From Lachnospiraceae bacterium (GTDB lineage: Bacteria; Bacillota; Clostridia; Lachnospirales; Lachnospiraceae): a stretch of DNA of 52,886 nucleotides. The translations under genes were made by a program, and so were the position numbers. The stretch is from the NCBI GenBank assembly GCA_017514845.1, contig JAFWIM010000230.1, forward strand, positions 1 through 52,886. The letters are read 5' to 3'. Positions 8,098 through 16,300 of the stretch are shown here, piece after piece; the first letter of the stretch is position 1, and every line of letters begins with the position of its first letter. The notes beneath the pieces were generated by a model that saw only the letters and a program-made list of their open reading frames with translations, ran no database searches and was not told where the DNA came from.

Positions 8098-8418
8098 TCA
8101 GTGATATGTACGTACGGCTGCAAGCTCCAGTGCCCTCATCTCCGCGTTGTACACATTAGTCGCAATCGTTCGGATCGCTGATGCCGCATTTCTGATTTTT
8201 TTCACTATCGCCTGATTCTTTGACGTCAAAGGCTGAGCTTTTCTGAGGAAAGCGTCCGCATTGTCTCCCTGCCAGCTGTTGCGGATATCAATCAGCGCGT
8301 CGTTCAGATTGGTCACACCTATATTTTCAAGCTCCGCTGCCAGCTCATCGAGTTTATCCGCCTGCGCCAACGCTTCTTTATAGTTTAATAATATTTCTCT
8401 TGCTGTAGCCACAGCCAT
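8098..8418 (-). CDS. WXG100 family protein, tail type RTYH
   Basis: Small helical-hairpin T7SS substrate or partner of 106 residues. The turn motif is WQG (about residue 49), followed by the usual second helix. The C-terminus ends RTYH, exactly like the WXG100 protein at 11555-11857. The expected export motif YxxxD/E is off by one residue (YNAE, spacing two), while the other four WXG100 proteins here have it intact. It is probably one half of a heterodimer with the product of 8525-8854. GGAGGTGA precedes the ATG. The 107-base gap upstream holds a nested hairpin. Confidence 0.88.
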   Translation of the reverse strand: MAVATAREILLNYKEALAQADKLDELAAELENIGVTNLNDALIDIRNSWQGDNADAFLRKAQPLTSKNQAIVKKIRNAASAIRTIATNVYNAEMRALELAAVRTYH

Positions 8419-8444
8419 TCACCTCCAAAAGCTGTTATTTGCCA

Positions 8445-8500
8445 ACCCAGGCAATAAGCGTTTTATCCAAGCCGACTCTGATTCGAGTCTCACGCTGGGT
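8445..8500 (-). other. Nested hairpin between two WXG100 genes
   Basis: Arms 8445-8450 with 8495-8500 (ACCCAG/CTGGGT), 8459-8461 with 8492-8494, and 8474-8478 with 8485-8489 (GACTC/GAGTC). No U-tract. It is likely an intercistronic mRNA structure that sets relative expression or stability. Confidence 0.5.
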
Positions 8501-8524
8501 CTTATGCGAAAGGCTTTATGCGGA

Positions 8525-8854
8525 TCAGAGCAGAACATCCCCCGAGAGACCGCTCGGTATTTCGGCATTGCTTCTCTCGTGCTCCACATAGATACCTGCC
8601 ATTTTCATAAGATCTACCGGATACTCGGAAAGCCTGCGTATAATACCTTCTATACTATCCTTCTGACTGAAGAAAGCCTGGCGTTCTTTTTCACTTGCCT
8701 CTCCGATCCAATAATCCCCCATCACGGTGACCGCTCTGCCAAGACTCTCGTATGCGACCTGCATCTCCCCGACACTCTGCTGAACACTCTCGCTGACAAC
8801 CTTCAGTTCCTCTGTATCCACAAGAATTGTGATTCCGCTTCCAACTCCCGGCAT
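8525..8854 (-). CDS. WXG100 family protein, tail type SGDVL
   Basis: Helical-hairpin protein of 109 residues with the turn motif WIG (about residue 49). Helix two is rich in charged residues, and the export motif YVEHE (YxxxE) is present near residue 89. The last eight residues, GLSGDVLL, match the ALSGDVLQ end of the WXG100 protein at 11146-11463. This suggests the two descend from one ancestor and bind the same receptor, perhaps an ATPase domain of EssC. The gene starts 3 bases after the stop at 8857, on the same strand, so it is co-translated with its neighbour. GGAGG precedes the start. Confidence 0.88.
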   Translation of the reverse strand: MPGVGSGITILVDTEELKVVSESVQQSVGEMQVAYESLGRAVTVMGDYWIGEASEKERQAFFSQKDSIEGIIRRLSEYPVDLMKMAGIYVEHERSNAEIPSGLSGDVLL

Positions 8855-8856
8855 AT

Positions 8857-9174
8857 TTACACCTCCCCTACATTCATCGACGCAATAAGGTCGGCAACTG
8901 ATATCTCACACTGTGTATACGCCTTATGGGCCTCTTCATATGCTTCACAGATTTTATTCAGATTCCCTATCATTTCATTTACCAGCGCATCATCCTGCGC
9001 AAACATAGCGAGCAGAGCGTTTTTTGCCGGACCTTCCCACATTCCGTTCAAGGATTGCACCGACCCGTTAGCCCTCTGATAGGCATTCGAAAAATCAGTC
9101 AGCGAATTCCGGAACTCTGTGATGTCGTTACGGAACCTTTCAAGATCATTGCCCATTATTTTAGCAGATGCCAT
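8857..9174 (-). CDS. WXG100 family protein
   Basis: Helical-hairpin protein of 105 residues with the motif WEG (about residue 47) and a YTQCE (YxxxE) export motif near residue 87. The tail VGEV belongs to neither of the two shared tail types. Two ATG codons stand in tandem. I prefer the second (9174), since AGGAGG is then 5 bases away; from the first it is only 2. The start overlaps the end of the upstream gene by 14 bases. It may homodimerise or pair with the unusual 135-residue helical protein encoded just before it. Confidence 0.87.
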   Translation of the reverse strand: MASAKIMGNDLERFRNDITEFRNSLTDFSNAYQRANGSVQSLNGMWEGPAKNALLAMFAQDDALVNEMIGNLNKICEAYEEAHKAYTQCEISVADLIASMNVGEV

Positions 9175-9568
9175 CATACCCTCCTCTATTTTTATCGTCC
9201 TTTTCCGTCACCGCCTCAAATGGCATCAGATCAGCATACGGTTTCAGATACTCGAGATACGTCACGCCAAAACGCGTATACGGATATACACATTCATCGC
9301 CCCAGGCAATGTCATCCATCCATTTGATACCGGTCTTATATATGTTTTGCGCCTCTCGAAGTCCGCATTCCAGCTTCCGCATGTTACTGATATCTGTTGC
9401 CATCACATCGATCAGCGTATCAATTTCATGCAGAAATTCATCATGTCCCGTTTCCGCGGCACTTGTGCGGTATTCTTCCAGTTCTTCCCGCATACGGTCA
9501 AGCTTTGATAAAACACCTCTATACATTTCCGCCGCTGCGTTAATTGCATGAATATTAATATAGCTCAC
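9161..9568 (-). CDS. Helical protein of unknown function in WXG100 cluster
   Basis: Not recognised. The 135-residue product is mostly helical in its first 95 residues (heptad-like, acidic) and then has an aromatic segment with WMDDIAWGDE and several Tyr/Pro. The size and helical hairpin potential resemble ESX-type partners, but no clear WXG turn lies in the right place. The start is a GTG at 9568 with AGGAG 10 bases upstream. It is followed by an overlapping WXG100 gene, so the two are probably made together. It could be a dedicated chaperone or an export partner. Confidence 0.65.
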   Translation of the reverse strand: MSYINIHAINAAAEMYRGVLSKLDRMREELEEYRTSAAETGHDEFLHEIDTLIDVMATDISNMRKLECGLREAQNIYKTGIKWMDDIAWGDECVYPYTRFGVTYLEYLKPYADLMPFEAVTEKDDKNRGGYDGIC

Positions 9569-9629
9569 AGCAAAAGCTCCTACTCTGTTTCTGATTTCTG
9601 TCAGGAATTATTTCCTCTGCGAAACCGAT

Positions 9630-10082
9630 TCACGATCTGCCGTATACTATCTGAAACTCAGTTTCTCCTACCCGGATCACATCGCCCTGGTTAAGCACAC
9701 GCGGCATCGTAATTCTCTCTCCGTTAACATATGTATGATTCGTAGATTGATTATCAGTAATCGCCAGAGTATTGTCAGCGCCATAAATAATAGCATGCAA
9801 TTTCGAGACCATTACATCTGTCGACAGAACAAGCCTGGTCTCTTTTTCATCCGACGGCGGAAATCTTCCTATGGTCATCTGTGAGACGAAGGAAAAGGTA
9901 TATCGCTCTCCGTTGCTTTTATTAATCAGCACAACATCCCACATTCTGCCTGCGTACTTATCCAGCTTCTCCGTTTTTCCAAAGACAAAATCGCCGCTGA
10001 AATAATCACCGTTATTAACTATGAGCTCACCTGTTTTGGTGTTGACGCCGCCTTTGACAATTACTTTTTTATTAATACTCAT
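9630..10082 (-). CDS. Soluble FHA-domain protein
   Basis: Protein of 150 residues with a C-terminal forkhead-associated (pThr-binding) domain: IGR at about residue 72, SKLHA at about 93 and STNHTYVNG at about 114. The residue after Asn is His where Gly is usual, which may alter the loop. A 65-residue N-terminal part starts with a beta-rich unknown segment. It has no membrane segment, unlike the two other small FHA proteins of the locus. Its ATG overlaps the preceding gene by 11 bases with no clear Shine-Dalgarno, so translation is probably coupled. It would bind phosphothreonine made by one of the three kinases encoded here. Confidence 0.88.
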   Translation of the reverse strand: MSINKKVIVKGGVNTKTGELIVNNGDYFSGDFVFGKTEKLDKYAGRMWDVVLINKSNGERYTFSFVSQMTIGRFPPSDEKETRLVLSTDVMVSKLHAIIYGADNTLAITDNQSTNHTYVNGERITMPRVLNQGDVIRVGETEFQIVYGRS

Positions 10083-10323
10083 GATTCGTTGTCATTTTTT
10101 CAGCCGTTAGAGCTGCTTTCTCGATCTTAGTGTATAAATCACCCAGTCTCATCTGTTCCAGTGCCATTTTCTGCCCGAACTGCTCACCCGCCTCATCGGA
10201 CCAGCAATTCTGAAGCCGTATCATCTCAGCTTCATGGCTATCCAGTATCGACTCCCGAAATTCTGTTACCATCGCTTGCAGCAGTCTTGCAGCTTCAGAA
10301 ATTTTCTCCTGCCTGCGCTCCAT
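10072..10323 (-). CDS. Short helical ESX-like protein
   Basis: Protein of 83 residues, almost fully helical, with a central CWSDEAGEQF turn that mimics the WXG turn (WSD where WxG is usual). It is shorter than the usual 100 residues and lacks a YxxxD/E tail, ending TTNHEY. It may be a diverged WXG100-like partner that stays inside the cell. AGGGGG lies 7 bases before the ATG. The stop overlaps the FHA gene start. Confidence 0.68.
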   Translation of the reverse strand: MERRQEKISEAARLLQAMVTEFRESILDSHEAEMIRLQNCWSDEAGEQFGQKMALEQMRLGDLYTKIEKAALTAEKMTTNHEY

Positions 10324-10340
10324 TCTGTTCCCCCTATCGC

Positions 10341-10661
10341 TTATAGCAGCTCAAAATCGTCATCTAACAGGCGGTTCATCGCTCCATCGGCATATCCCAT
10401 ATCGGAAGGCTGCAATTCCTCAGGCTTATGATCCGGAGCAAGACGTGCAAGCTTCATCTCTATCTGGTTAATAATATCCATATAGCGGCTGTATATAGTT
10501 TTCTCCAGTGACCTCTGGTACTCGACTGCCTCTCCTGTTATCCCTGATAAGGCCGAAATGTTAAGGTCATGCGTCGCCATCGCGTTTTTTCGCAGTGCCT
10601 GCAACTCTAAACGCGCTTTATCTATATCAGCGCTGTTATTTTCATCATAATTTACCGGCAT
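10341..10661 (-). CDS. Small helical protein of unknown function
   Basis: Not recognised. The product has 106 residues: an N-terminal helix with many Ala/Leu/Arg, a mid-helix with SRYMDIINQIE, and an acidic tail ending DDDFELL. The start ATG at 10661 has GGAGG with a 6-base spacer; a longer frame to 10691 would overlap the upstream gene and has no ribosome binding site. It begins 1 base after the upstream stop and ends 17 bases before the short ESX-like gene, so it is part of the same operon. It could form a helical complex with its small neighbours. Confidence 0.65.
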   Translation of the reverse strand: MPVNYDENNSADIDKARLELQALRKNAMATHDLNISALSGITGEAVEYQRSLEKTIYSRYMDIINQIEMKLARLAPDHKPEELQPSDMGYADGAMNRLLDDDFELL

Positions 10662-10662
10662 A

Positions 10663-10977
10663 TTATTCCTCCGGAACAATCTGTATTTCACTTATCACAT
10701 CGCATGCTTTTGATGTCATTTCTTCATATTTCCCTGCATATGCTATAAGTATCTCCGGATAGCGGTCATACGCTGCAGCAGCTCTCTTCATTTCATCAAG
10801 CTCTGTCGCAACATCAAAAGGATCGTCACTCATCACACTGACTGTATTCCGCTCTTCAATCATTTGAAGATATTTCTCCAACCGGTACAGTCCTCTTGCC
10901 CTCTCCCCGGCAAGACCTGTCAGCAGATCATATATCTGCCTTATATGCCGGGGGTCCATTCCGATTTCTCCCGTCAT
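10663..10977 (-). CDS. Small helical protein of unknown function
   Basis: Not recognised. The 104-residue product (98 if the alternative start is used) is helical, with LTGLAGERARGLYRLEKYL near the N-terminus and an acidic tail. Two starts are possible: the ATG at 10977, weakly preceded by AGAAG, or the ATG at 10959, preceded by GGGAG at 8 bases; the second has the better site. It overlaps neither neighbour. The preceding 168 bases form three hairpins, so its expression may differ from that of the upstream WXG100 gene. Confidence 0.62.
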   Translation of the reverse strand: MTGEIGMDPRHIRQIYDLLTGLAGERARGLYRLEKYLQMIEERNTVSVMSDDPFDVATELDEMKRAAAAYDRYPEILIAYAGKYEEMTSKACDVISEIQIVPEE

Positions 10978-11004
10978 AACAATCTTCTTTCTTTATCACT
11001 TTCA

Positions 11005-11128
11005 CTGCCCAGGAGGCAGGCATCTTCCCCTACTGATGTTCAGGAACGCCTCGGCGTTCTTGCCGCGACGTGCGCGATGAAGAATAAAACATTCCGGGAA
11101 CACCGCATTGCCTCCGCGGCATCCCCGG
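11005..11128 (-). other. Three tandem intercistronic hairpins downstream of a WXG100 gene
   Basis: Hairpins at 11094-11128 (CCGGG/CCCGG outside, CCGC/GCGG inside), 11044-11059 (GAACGC/GCGTTC) and 11005-11019 (CTGCC/GGCAG). None is followed by a T run. They fill the longest gap inside the T7SS operon's small-protein run. They may protect the upstream WXG100 message or reduce read-through. Confidence 0.55.
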
Positions 11129-11145
11129 CATTTATTCCGCATAAC

Positions 11146-11463
11146 TTACTGAAGGACATCCCCCGAAAGAGCTTCCGCAAGAGTGGCATTCTCTGTCTCC
11201 GCATTCTGATATACTGTCGCCATTTCCTGCAGATCTGTGGAATACTCCTGTACCATTCTTACCGCGCGTTCCATGTCATCCTGAAGCTGATTGAACTTTG
11301 CGACGTATGCCGCAGCCGCTTCGCCTGTCCATGCGCTGCTGGAGCCCTGAACGAGCTGCATCATATTGGTTGTTGTACTGAGAATCGCGCTACCCTGTGT
11401 ACCAAATTGTGAAGCTGTTGCTCTAAGCTGTTCCGGTGATACCTTTATAATTCCTGCTGCCAT
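11146..11463 (-). CDS. WXG100 family protein (EsxA-like), tail type SGDVL
   Basis: The most canonical WXG100 protein of the window, 105 residues. The turn motif is WTG (about residue 45) between two amphipathic helices, and the export motif is YQNAE (YxxxE) near residue 84. The tail is ALSGDVLQ, shared with 8525-8854. The first residues, AAGIIKVSPEQLRA, resemble EsxA-type proteins. It is probably secreted through EssC as a dimer with its upstream neighbour at 11555-11857. It follows the EssC-YukD genes. AGAGAGGAT lies upstream of the ATG. Confidence 0.92.
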   Translation of the reverse strand: MAAGIIKVSPEQLRATASQFGTQGSAILSTTTNMMQLVQGSSSAWTGEAAAAYVAKFNQLQDDMERAVRMVQEYSTDLQEMATVYQNAETENATLAEALSGDVLQ

Positions 11464-11554
11464 TTATTTATCCTCTCTTTCGAACCACTTAACTTATGTT
11501 TCTCACTTCTTGACTCCCGGATGACCATATAATTCCCCTCAGATATTCGGGAAA

Positions 11555-11857
11555 TCAATGGTATGTTCTGGTCGTTGCCGTATCGACGTTTATATTCTCA
11601 GCATTCACATAGTTCGCGATAATTGCTTCAAGAGCCTGAATGTACGAATTGATTGCGTCATAAAAAGCATTCATCTTGGCCTGATCATTGGCAAACTCGC
11701 TCATGAACTTTTCCTTTGCTTCGCCTTCCCACATGCCGCTAAGTGAACTGGCTGTGTCAGCAAGACCGCTGATCTGATTTTTGAATAATGCATTCTGCTC
11801 TGCGAGCTGTTCTTTGATACTTTTAAGCTGTTCAAGTGTTACGCTGAATTCCGCCAT
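11555..11857 (-). CDS. WXG100 family protein, tail type RTYH
   Basis: Protein of 100 residues with turn motif WEG (about residue 43), export motif YVNAE (YxxxE, about residue 83) and tail TTRTYH, shared with 8098-8418. The pair 11555/11146 thus mirrors the pair 8098/8525, one RTYH-type and one SGDVL-type protein each, as expected for two paralogous heterodimers. The gene has a GGAGGAG site before its ATG and a 130-base AT-rich gap upstream, so it may have its own promoter. Confidence 0.92.
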   Translation of the reverse strand: MAEFSVTLEQLKSIKEQLAEQNALFKNQISGLADTASSLSGMWEGEAKEKFMSEFANDQAKMNAFYDAINSYIQALEAIIANYVNAENINVDTATTRTYH

Positions 11858-11920
11858 TTTATTCTCTCCTCCATGTACTTTTTTATATTCAGCAACTGTT
11901 TCCTTTCGGATGATCCAATC

Positions 11921-11936
11921 TTATCAAATCTGATAA
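11921..11936. promoter_or_regulatory. Small AT-rich dyad upstream of the WXG100 pair
   Basis: TTATCA-AATC-TGATAA is a perfect 6+6 dyad about 65 bases before the start of the gene at 11555-11857. It could be an operator or a leader hairpin. I found no convincing -35/-10 pair next to it. Confidence 0.3.
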
Positions 11937-11987
11937 TAAATAGGGAAAATCATGACGAATGACTTTTTTTCCCGATATTATGCACTT

Positions 11988-12236
11988 TCAGGCGAGAAGG
12001 AGTACACTCCCGCTCACAAGTCCTGCCTCATAGCCTGTCTGGTTGATGTCGAGAAGTCTCGCGCTTCCTCTCTCCCAGATCAACACTTCATCGCGCCTGC
12101 CTATGACTCTGACCTGCTCACTCTGGCTGATCGTGTCCAGCAGAGCTTCCCTGATCTCTGCGATTGTTGCATTCTCGTCGATCTGAAAATCCATATTTTT
12201 ACCGAGCATCGGAACATCCACATTAACTATAATCAC
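11988..12236 (-). CDS. YukD/EsaB-like ubiquitin-fold T7SS protein
   Basis: Small cytoplasmic T7SS component with a beta-grasp (ubiquitin-like) fold. The 82 residues match the usual YukD length. The protein begins with a beta strand (IIVNVDVPM), followed by DFQIDENATIAEIREAL and a final hydrophobic strand LVSGSVLLLA, the order expected of YukD/EsaB. The start is a GTG at 12236 with AGGAGG 9 bases upstream; a longer frame lacks such a site and would add a non-conserved Arg-rich stretch. It overlaps the stop of the upstream gene by 14 bases. EsaB proteins modulate T7SS assembly or output; the exact role is unclear. Confidence 0.82.
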   Translation of the reverse strand: MIIVNVDVPMLGKNMDFQIDENATIAEIREALLDTISQSEQVRVIGRRDEVLIWERGSARLLDINQTGYEAGLVSGSVLLLA

Positions 12237-12630
12237 GATCCATCTCCTCCTTCCAGTCTGCATACTGAGCGGCTTCAAATGTCCTTATGCGTATACAACC
12301 CGGCTTTTTCTCATACAGCTGGGTTATGACTACCGTTCCGTACGATGCGTAGCCGAAAAATGCGGGTCTTCCGGCTCCGTAATCAAACCGGAATGTGGTT
12401 ACGGGATTGCCTATGATATCCAGAGTTTCACGAAGATCCTCCCTGACCGAAAAGCGATCTCCCTTGACGCTGATCAGTCCGCTCTGTGCCATTTTCTGCA
12501 TAATGCGCAATATTTTTTCTTCGTCGAAAATGCCCTCAGGCATCTCAATTCCCTCTATCTGCCGGTAACCGCGATTAAATAGAAGTATCTGCAGTTCTTC
12601 ATAAGTAAGAATAATACCGTCACTTTTCAT
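12223..12630 (-). CDS. Winged-helix-like T7SS-associated protein of unknown function
   Basis: Family not recognised. The 135-residue product starts with a helix-rich half (LTYEELQILLFNRGYRQIEG) followed by EEKILRIMQKMAQSGLISVKGDRF, which looks like a winged-helix recognition helix plus wing. The second half is beta-rich (FRFDYGAGRPAFFGYASYGTVVITQL). The combination recalls chaperones or adaptor proteins that handle WXG100 partners, but no homology can be claimed. The ATG has GGAGG 10 bases upstream and overlaps the LytTR gene end by 11 bases. It is followed by the YukD-like gene, also overlapping, so all three are co-translated. Confidence 0.7.
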   Translation of the reverse strand: MKSDGIILTYEELQILLFNRGYRQIEGIEMPEGIFDEEKILRIMQKMAQSGLISVKGDRFSVREDLRETLDIIGNPVTTFRFDYGAGRPAFFGYASYGTVVITQLYEKKPGCIRIRTFEAAQYADWKEEMDRDYS

Positions 12631-13354
12631 TGGCAGAAGCCTCCTCGAGATACTGTCTGATATGCGGTTTATAGCTCCTTGATATGGTGATTTCTTCTCC
12701 GTTGCTTAAGACCATACGTCCCTGTGCCAGAAAGACCCTGTTGATTTTCTTTACATTGACCAGAAAACTCCTGTGTACACGGATGAAGTCACCGACAAGT
12801 TTATTCTCGAGGTTATCCAGTGTATCGTAAAATCCGTACTCGTCCGTGTCTGTGGCAAGAAAGACTTTCTTCTCTCTGGATTCAAAGAAATTGATCCTGT
12901 CATAGTCGATCAGCATTCTTCCTTCACGATTCTCGACTAAAAAGTTCTTCTTTTCCGTGCTGCCCACTCGCTGAACGTAACTGGTAAACGCTTCCCGGAG
13001 AACTTCATTTACATCACCTGTCCGAAGAGGCTTCATCAGAAGAGATTCGGCATTGATGGTCGGCCGCATATAAACTACCGGTGAAATTCTGCTGTCCGCG
13101 ATCAGAATAATGTATCCGGAAGGATTATTTCGCCTTACAGTCTTTGCGGCATCGAGCGTGCCTTCAATCGTAAGGTCGAGACAGGATATATCCGTTCGGG
13201 AATTCTCTGTCAGGAACATATTCAATTCTTCTATTGTTCCGCACTCATGCCATTTCCACATTTCATCCGTACATGCCGCAGCCTGGTCTTTGGCCAGGCT
13301 CAGCATCTTTCGGCGTTCGGCATCAGGCGATTCCGATATCAGCATTGAAATCAT
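12620..13354 (-). CDS. LytTR-family response regulator
   Basis: Transcription regulator of 244 residues. The receiver-like N-terminus has a probable phospho-acceptor Asp at residue 60 (CLDLT) and Lys in LLMKPL; the early acidic pair is weak. The C-terminal LytTR DNA-binding domain (about 140-240) contains IRVHRSFLVNVKKI and the ending EEITISRSYKPHIRQYL, both very typical. No histidine kinase of the AgrC/LytS type is encoded nearby, so it may be an orphan or be controlled by the Ser/Thr kinases. It starts 1 base after the EssC stop without a clear Shine-Dalgarno, so coupling is likely. It probably controls this locus, but I could not identify its binding repeats with confidence. Confidence 0.9.
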   Translation of the reverse strand: MISMLISESPDAERRKMLSLAKDQAAACTDEMWKWHECGTIEELNMFLTENSRTDISCLDLTIEGTLDAAKTVRRNNPSGYIILIADSRISPVVYMRPTINAESLLMKPLRTGDVNEVLREAFTSYVQRVGSTEKKNFLVENREGRMLIDYDRINFFESREKKVFLATDTDEYGFYDTLDNLENKLVGDFIRVHRSFLVNVKKINRVFLAQGRMVLSNGEEITISRSYKPHIRQYLEEASANEK

Positions 13355-13355
13355 A

Positions 13356-16300
13356 TTATTTTGCGATTGGGATCACAACTTCGACCCCGCAGCCTTCCTC
13401 CTCGTCATCTGAAACATAAGCGAACCCTTTTTTTATTACACGCTGCAGCACCTGCGGTCCGAGATTCTGGAATGAGAACAGCCTCTGCTGGGCAAGAGGT
13501 CCGCCCAGATACATACCTTTCTTATAACCTGTCATCAGGTTGTATGCCCGATATCCGCCGAGAAGAGCAGCATCATCTATCTTCAGGCAGCTGATAAGAT
13601 AAATATTGTGAAGCGCGCCCTTATCCGCTATGTTCTCAAGGAAAGGAGCAAATGGTGGCACGCCCTGCGCCGGCTTGTAAGCCATTGTCATAAAATCAGT
13701 CATATCCGCCACAAAAATGAAAATCGGTCTTTCTTTTTTCAGAGCATCAAAGATTTCCTGATCCTCTGCCCCCTCAAGTACAAGAGCATGCTTGATCTTA
13801 TTGCGGGCTACGAATTCAGATTTGAGGTCAGCCAGATACTGATACAGCTGTGCACTGTCTGTCACATAAGAAGTTCCATACTGCTCAGACAATTTATCAA
13901 GCTCGAGCCTCGCTCCGCCGCCTTTCTCTATAATGCAGATAGAAGCCTTTTTCGCTGCCGCGGCATGAATCATCAGCTTCAGGACATTTGTCTTTCCGGC
14001 GCGGGCTTTTCCCGCAATTATGAAACTGAAATTACGTGAAAGATCTATGCCGAATATTGACGCATCCTGCATTTTGTATCCGTAAGGCAGCCAGCGTGTA
14101 TCCGCGATCTGAGCCGCATATCTCGGATCCTGCGACAAAAGCGTATATGTAGGATTCGCGGGGATCTCAGGTATCGCATCCGCGCACTTGCCCTTCCACT
14201 CCTCTTTCATTGCAAGACACATCTTCTCGATCAGCTGAGAGCGTTCAAAGTCGGAATCCGCCGGGATCGCCAGTGCCGTCTGGAATTCAAGTACACGTTC
14301 ACCGACAGGCGCAAGTCCTCTTCCCTTCACATTAGATTCCGGAATAATTGTAAGACGCGTTCTTCGAAGAGCATCCATGTACTTGAACTTATCCGTCTGT
14401 TCAAGTGATATGACGTATCTGAAAGAATCTCCGAGCCTCGTCGGAATATCTGCATGTCCAAATCCTGCAGATGTGAGCACAAAGTAGATACCATATCCTA
14501 TACCTTCCCTGGCCAGACGCAGAATGATATTTTCATACGCGTTGTTAGTCTTCTCTCTAAAAGAAGAATAATTATCCAAAATTACACAGATAGCCGGAAG
14601 GCGGATTCCGTATGCCTGGACATACTGGTTATAGTTACCTCCTGAGAACAATGCACGTCTGCTGTTCATGATCTCGTTCAGCATATGGAAGAATTTCTTA
14701 AGCTTATCCTCCTGAAGTTCAGTGACGACACCGCCCACATGAGGAGCTTTTTCAAATGGCGTCATCATATGACTGCTGAAGTCGATGAGATAAAATACCA
14801 GCTGTTCCGGTGTATATCGTCTGATCAGAGAAAAGACCATCGTCTGCAGGAACGTACTCTTGCCGCTGACGACACCGCCGAGAACCGCAAGATGACCGTT
14901 TTCTGACAGATCGAGCGCAAGCGGTCTTTGGGCCTGCTGCTCCGGATCATCGTAAATACCCATCACAGTTCGAATATTCCACCCCTCTTTCATGTTGTCG
15001 TACCAGCCGCAGCCGGGACAATAGTGACGGTCATCCTCTGTGATGTCGTCAAGAAAAACACTCCTGCCAAGGACAGGCAGCCAAAGCTGCGGACTCTTTG
15101 CGTATCCCATTTTTTCAGCCAGCTGTCCCAGATATTCGATGACAGCGTCAAGCTGTGTCTTCTGCTTTCTGGCACCGCTATCCTGATACGCAGCGGTTTT
15201 TCTTCCGCCTACGATCGTCGTCTTACCGGTGCGCGTGATAAGGGCAGCGCTGTGCGTTTTTTCCTGAACATCAGAATAAATGGCTCCGCTGTAGCCGGAC
15301 TGGAACAGCTCGAACAATTCATCATTGCCGACCTGCAGATAGCATCTGCCTGCCTGTGTCAGGAAAGCGGCATCCGGCTTGTGAAGCATATCGATACTGT
15401 CCTGTCTGTCCTGAACTCTGAGGCACAGACGGAACTTTGCATTTGAACGGATATTGTCATCTACCGTTCCGTTAGGCCTCTGCGTTGCCAGAATCAAGTG
15501 AACGCCAAGGCTTCGACCTACTTGCGCTACTGAAATCAGTTCCTGCATGAACTCAGGCTGCTCATGTTTTAATTCCGCGAACTCGTCGATGATAATAAAT
15601 AAGTGCGGGATCGGTATATCAGCCTCATGGCTCTTATACAGGTTCGTGTACAGATTGATATTGTTGACGCCGTATTGGGCAAATATTGTCTGCCTCCGCC
15701 GGTTCTCACTCTTTATTGAGATCATAGCGCGGCTGACCTGATTACCCGAAAGATTGCTGATTTGTCCCGCAAGGTGCGGAAGATTCGAAAACAGGTTGGC
15801 CATGCCGCCGCCCTTGAAGTCAATAATGAAAAAGCTGACGTCCTCCGGACTGAAGTTTACTGCAAGGGAGAGAATCCAAGTCTGCAGAGTCTCACTTTTA
15901 CCGGATCCTGTCGTTCCCGCGATGAGACCGTGCGGTCCATGGAATTTTTCATGGATATCAAGATAACAGTCGCTGTTCCCTGCCTTTTTTCCGATCAGGG
16001 CTCTCATGCTGTTATAACTTCTGTTTCTTCTCCAACGGTCCTCAACTTCCAGCTCCGCAAGAGTCCGGACATTATACATCTCCAGAAACGTGAGGCTGGT
16101 CGGTATCTCGCTGGATATTTCGAGTTCCTTAACTCTGATATCCGCAAGGCTCTGACCGAAAGCCAGAAGCTGATTTCCGGTGACCTTATCCGGCACATAA
16201 GGGATTCTGTGCTCCTGATCAATATCCATCAGGTCATAAAGCACATATCCGTTCTGCGTAGTCTCAATGACGGTCTCACACGCGTTGGGAAGCTGAGCCA

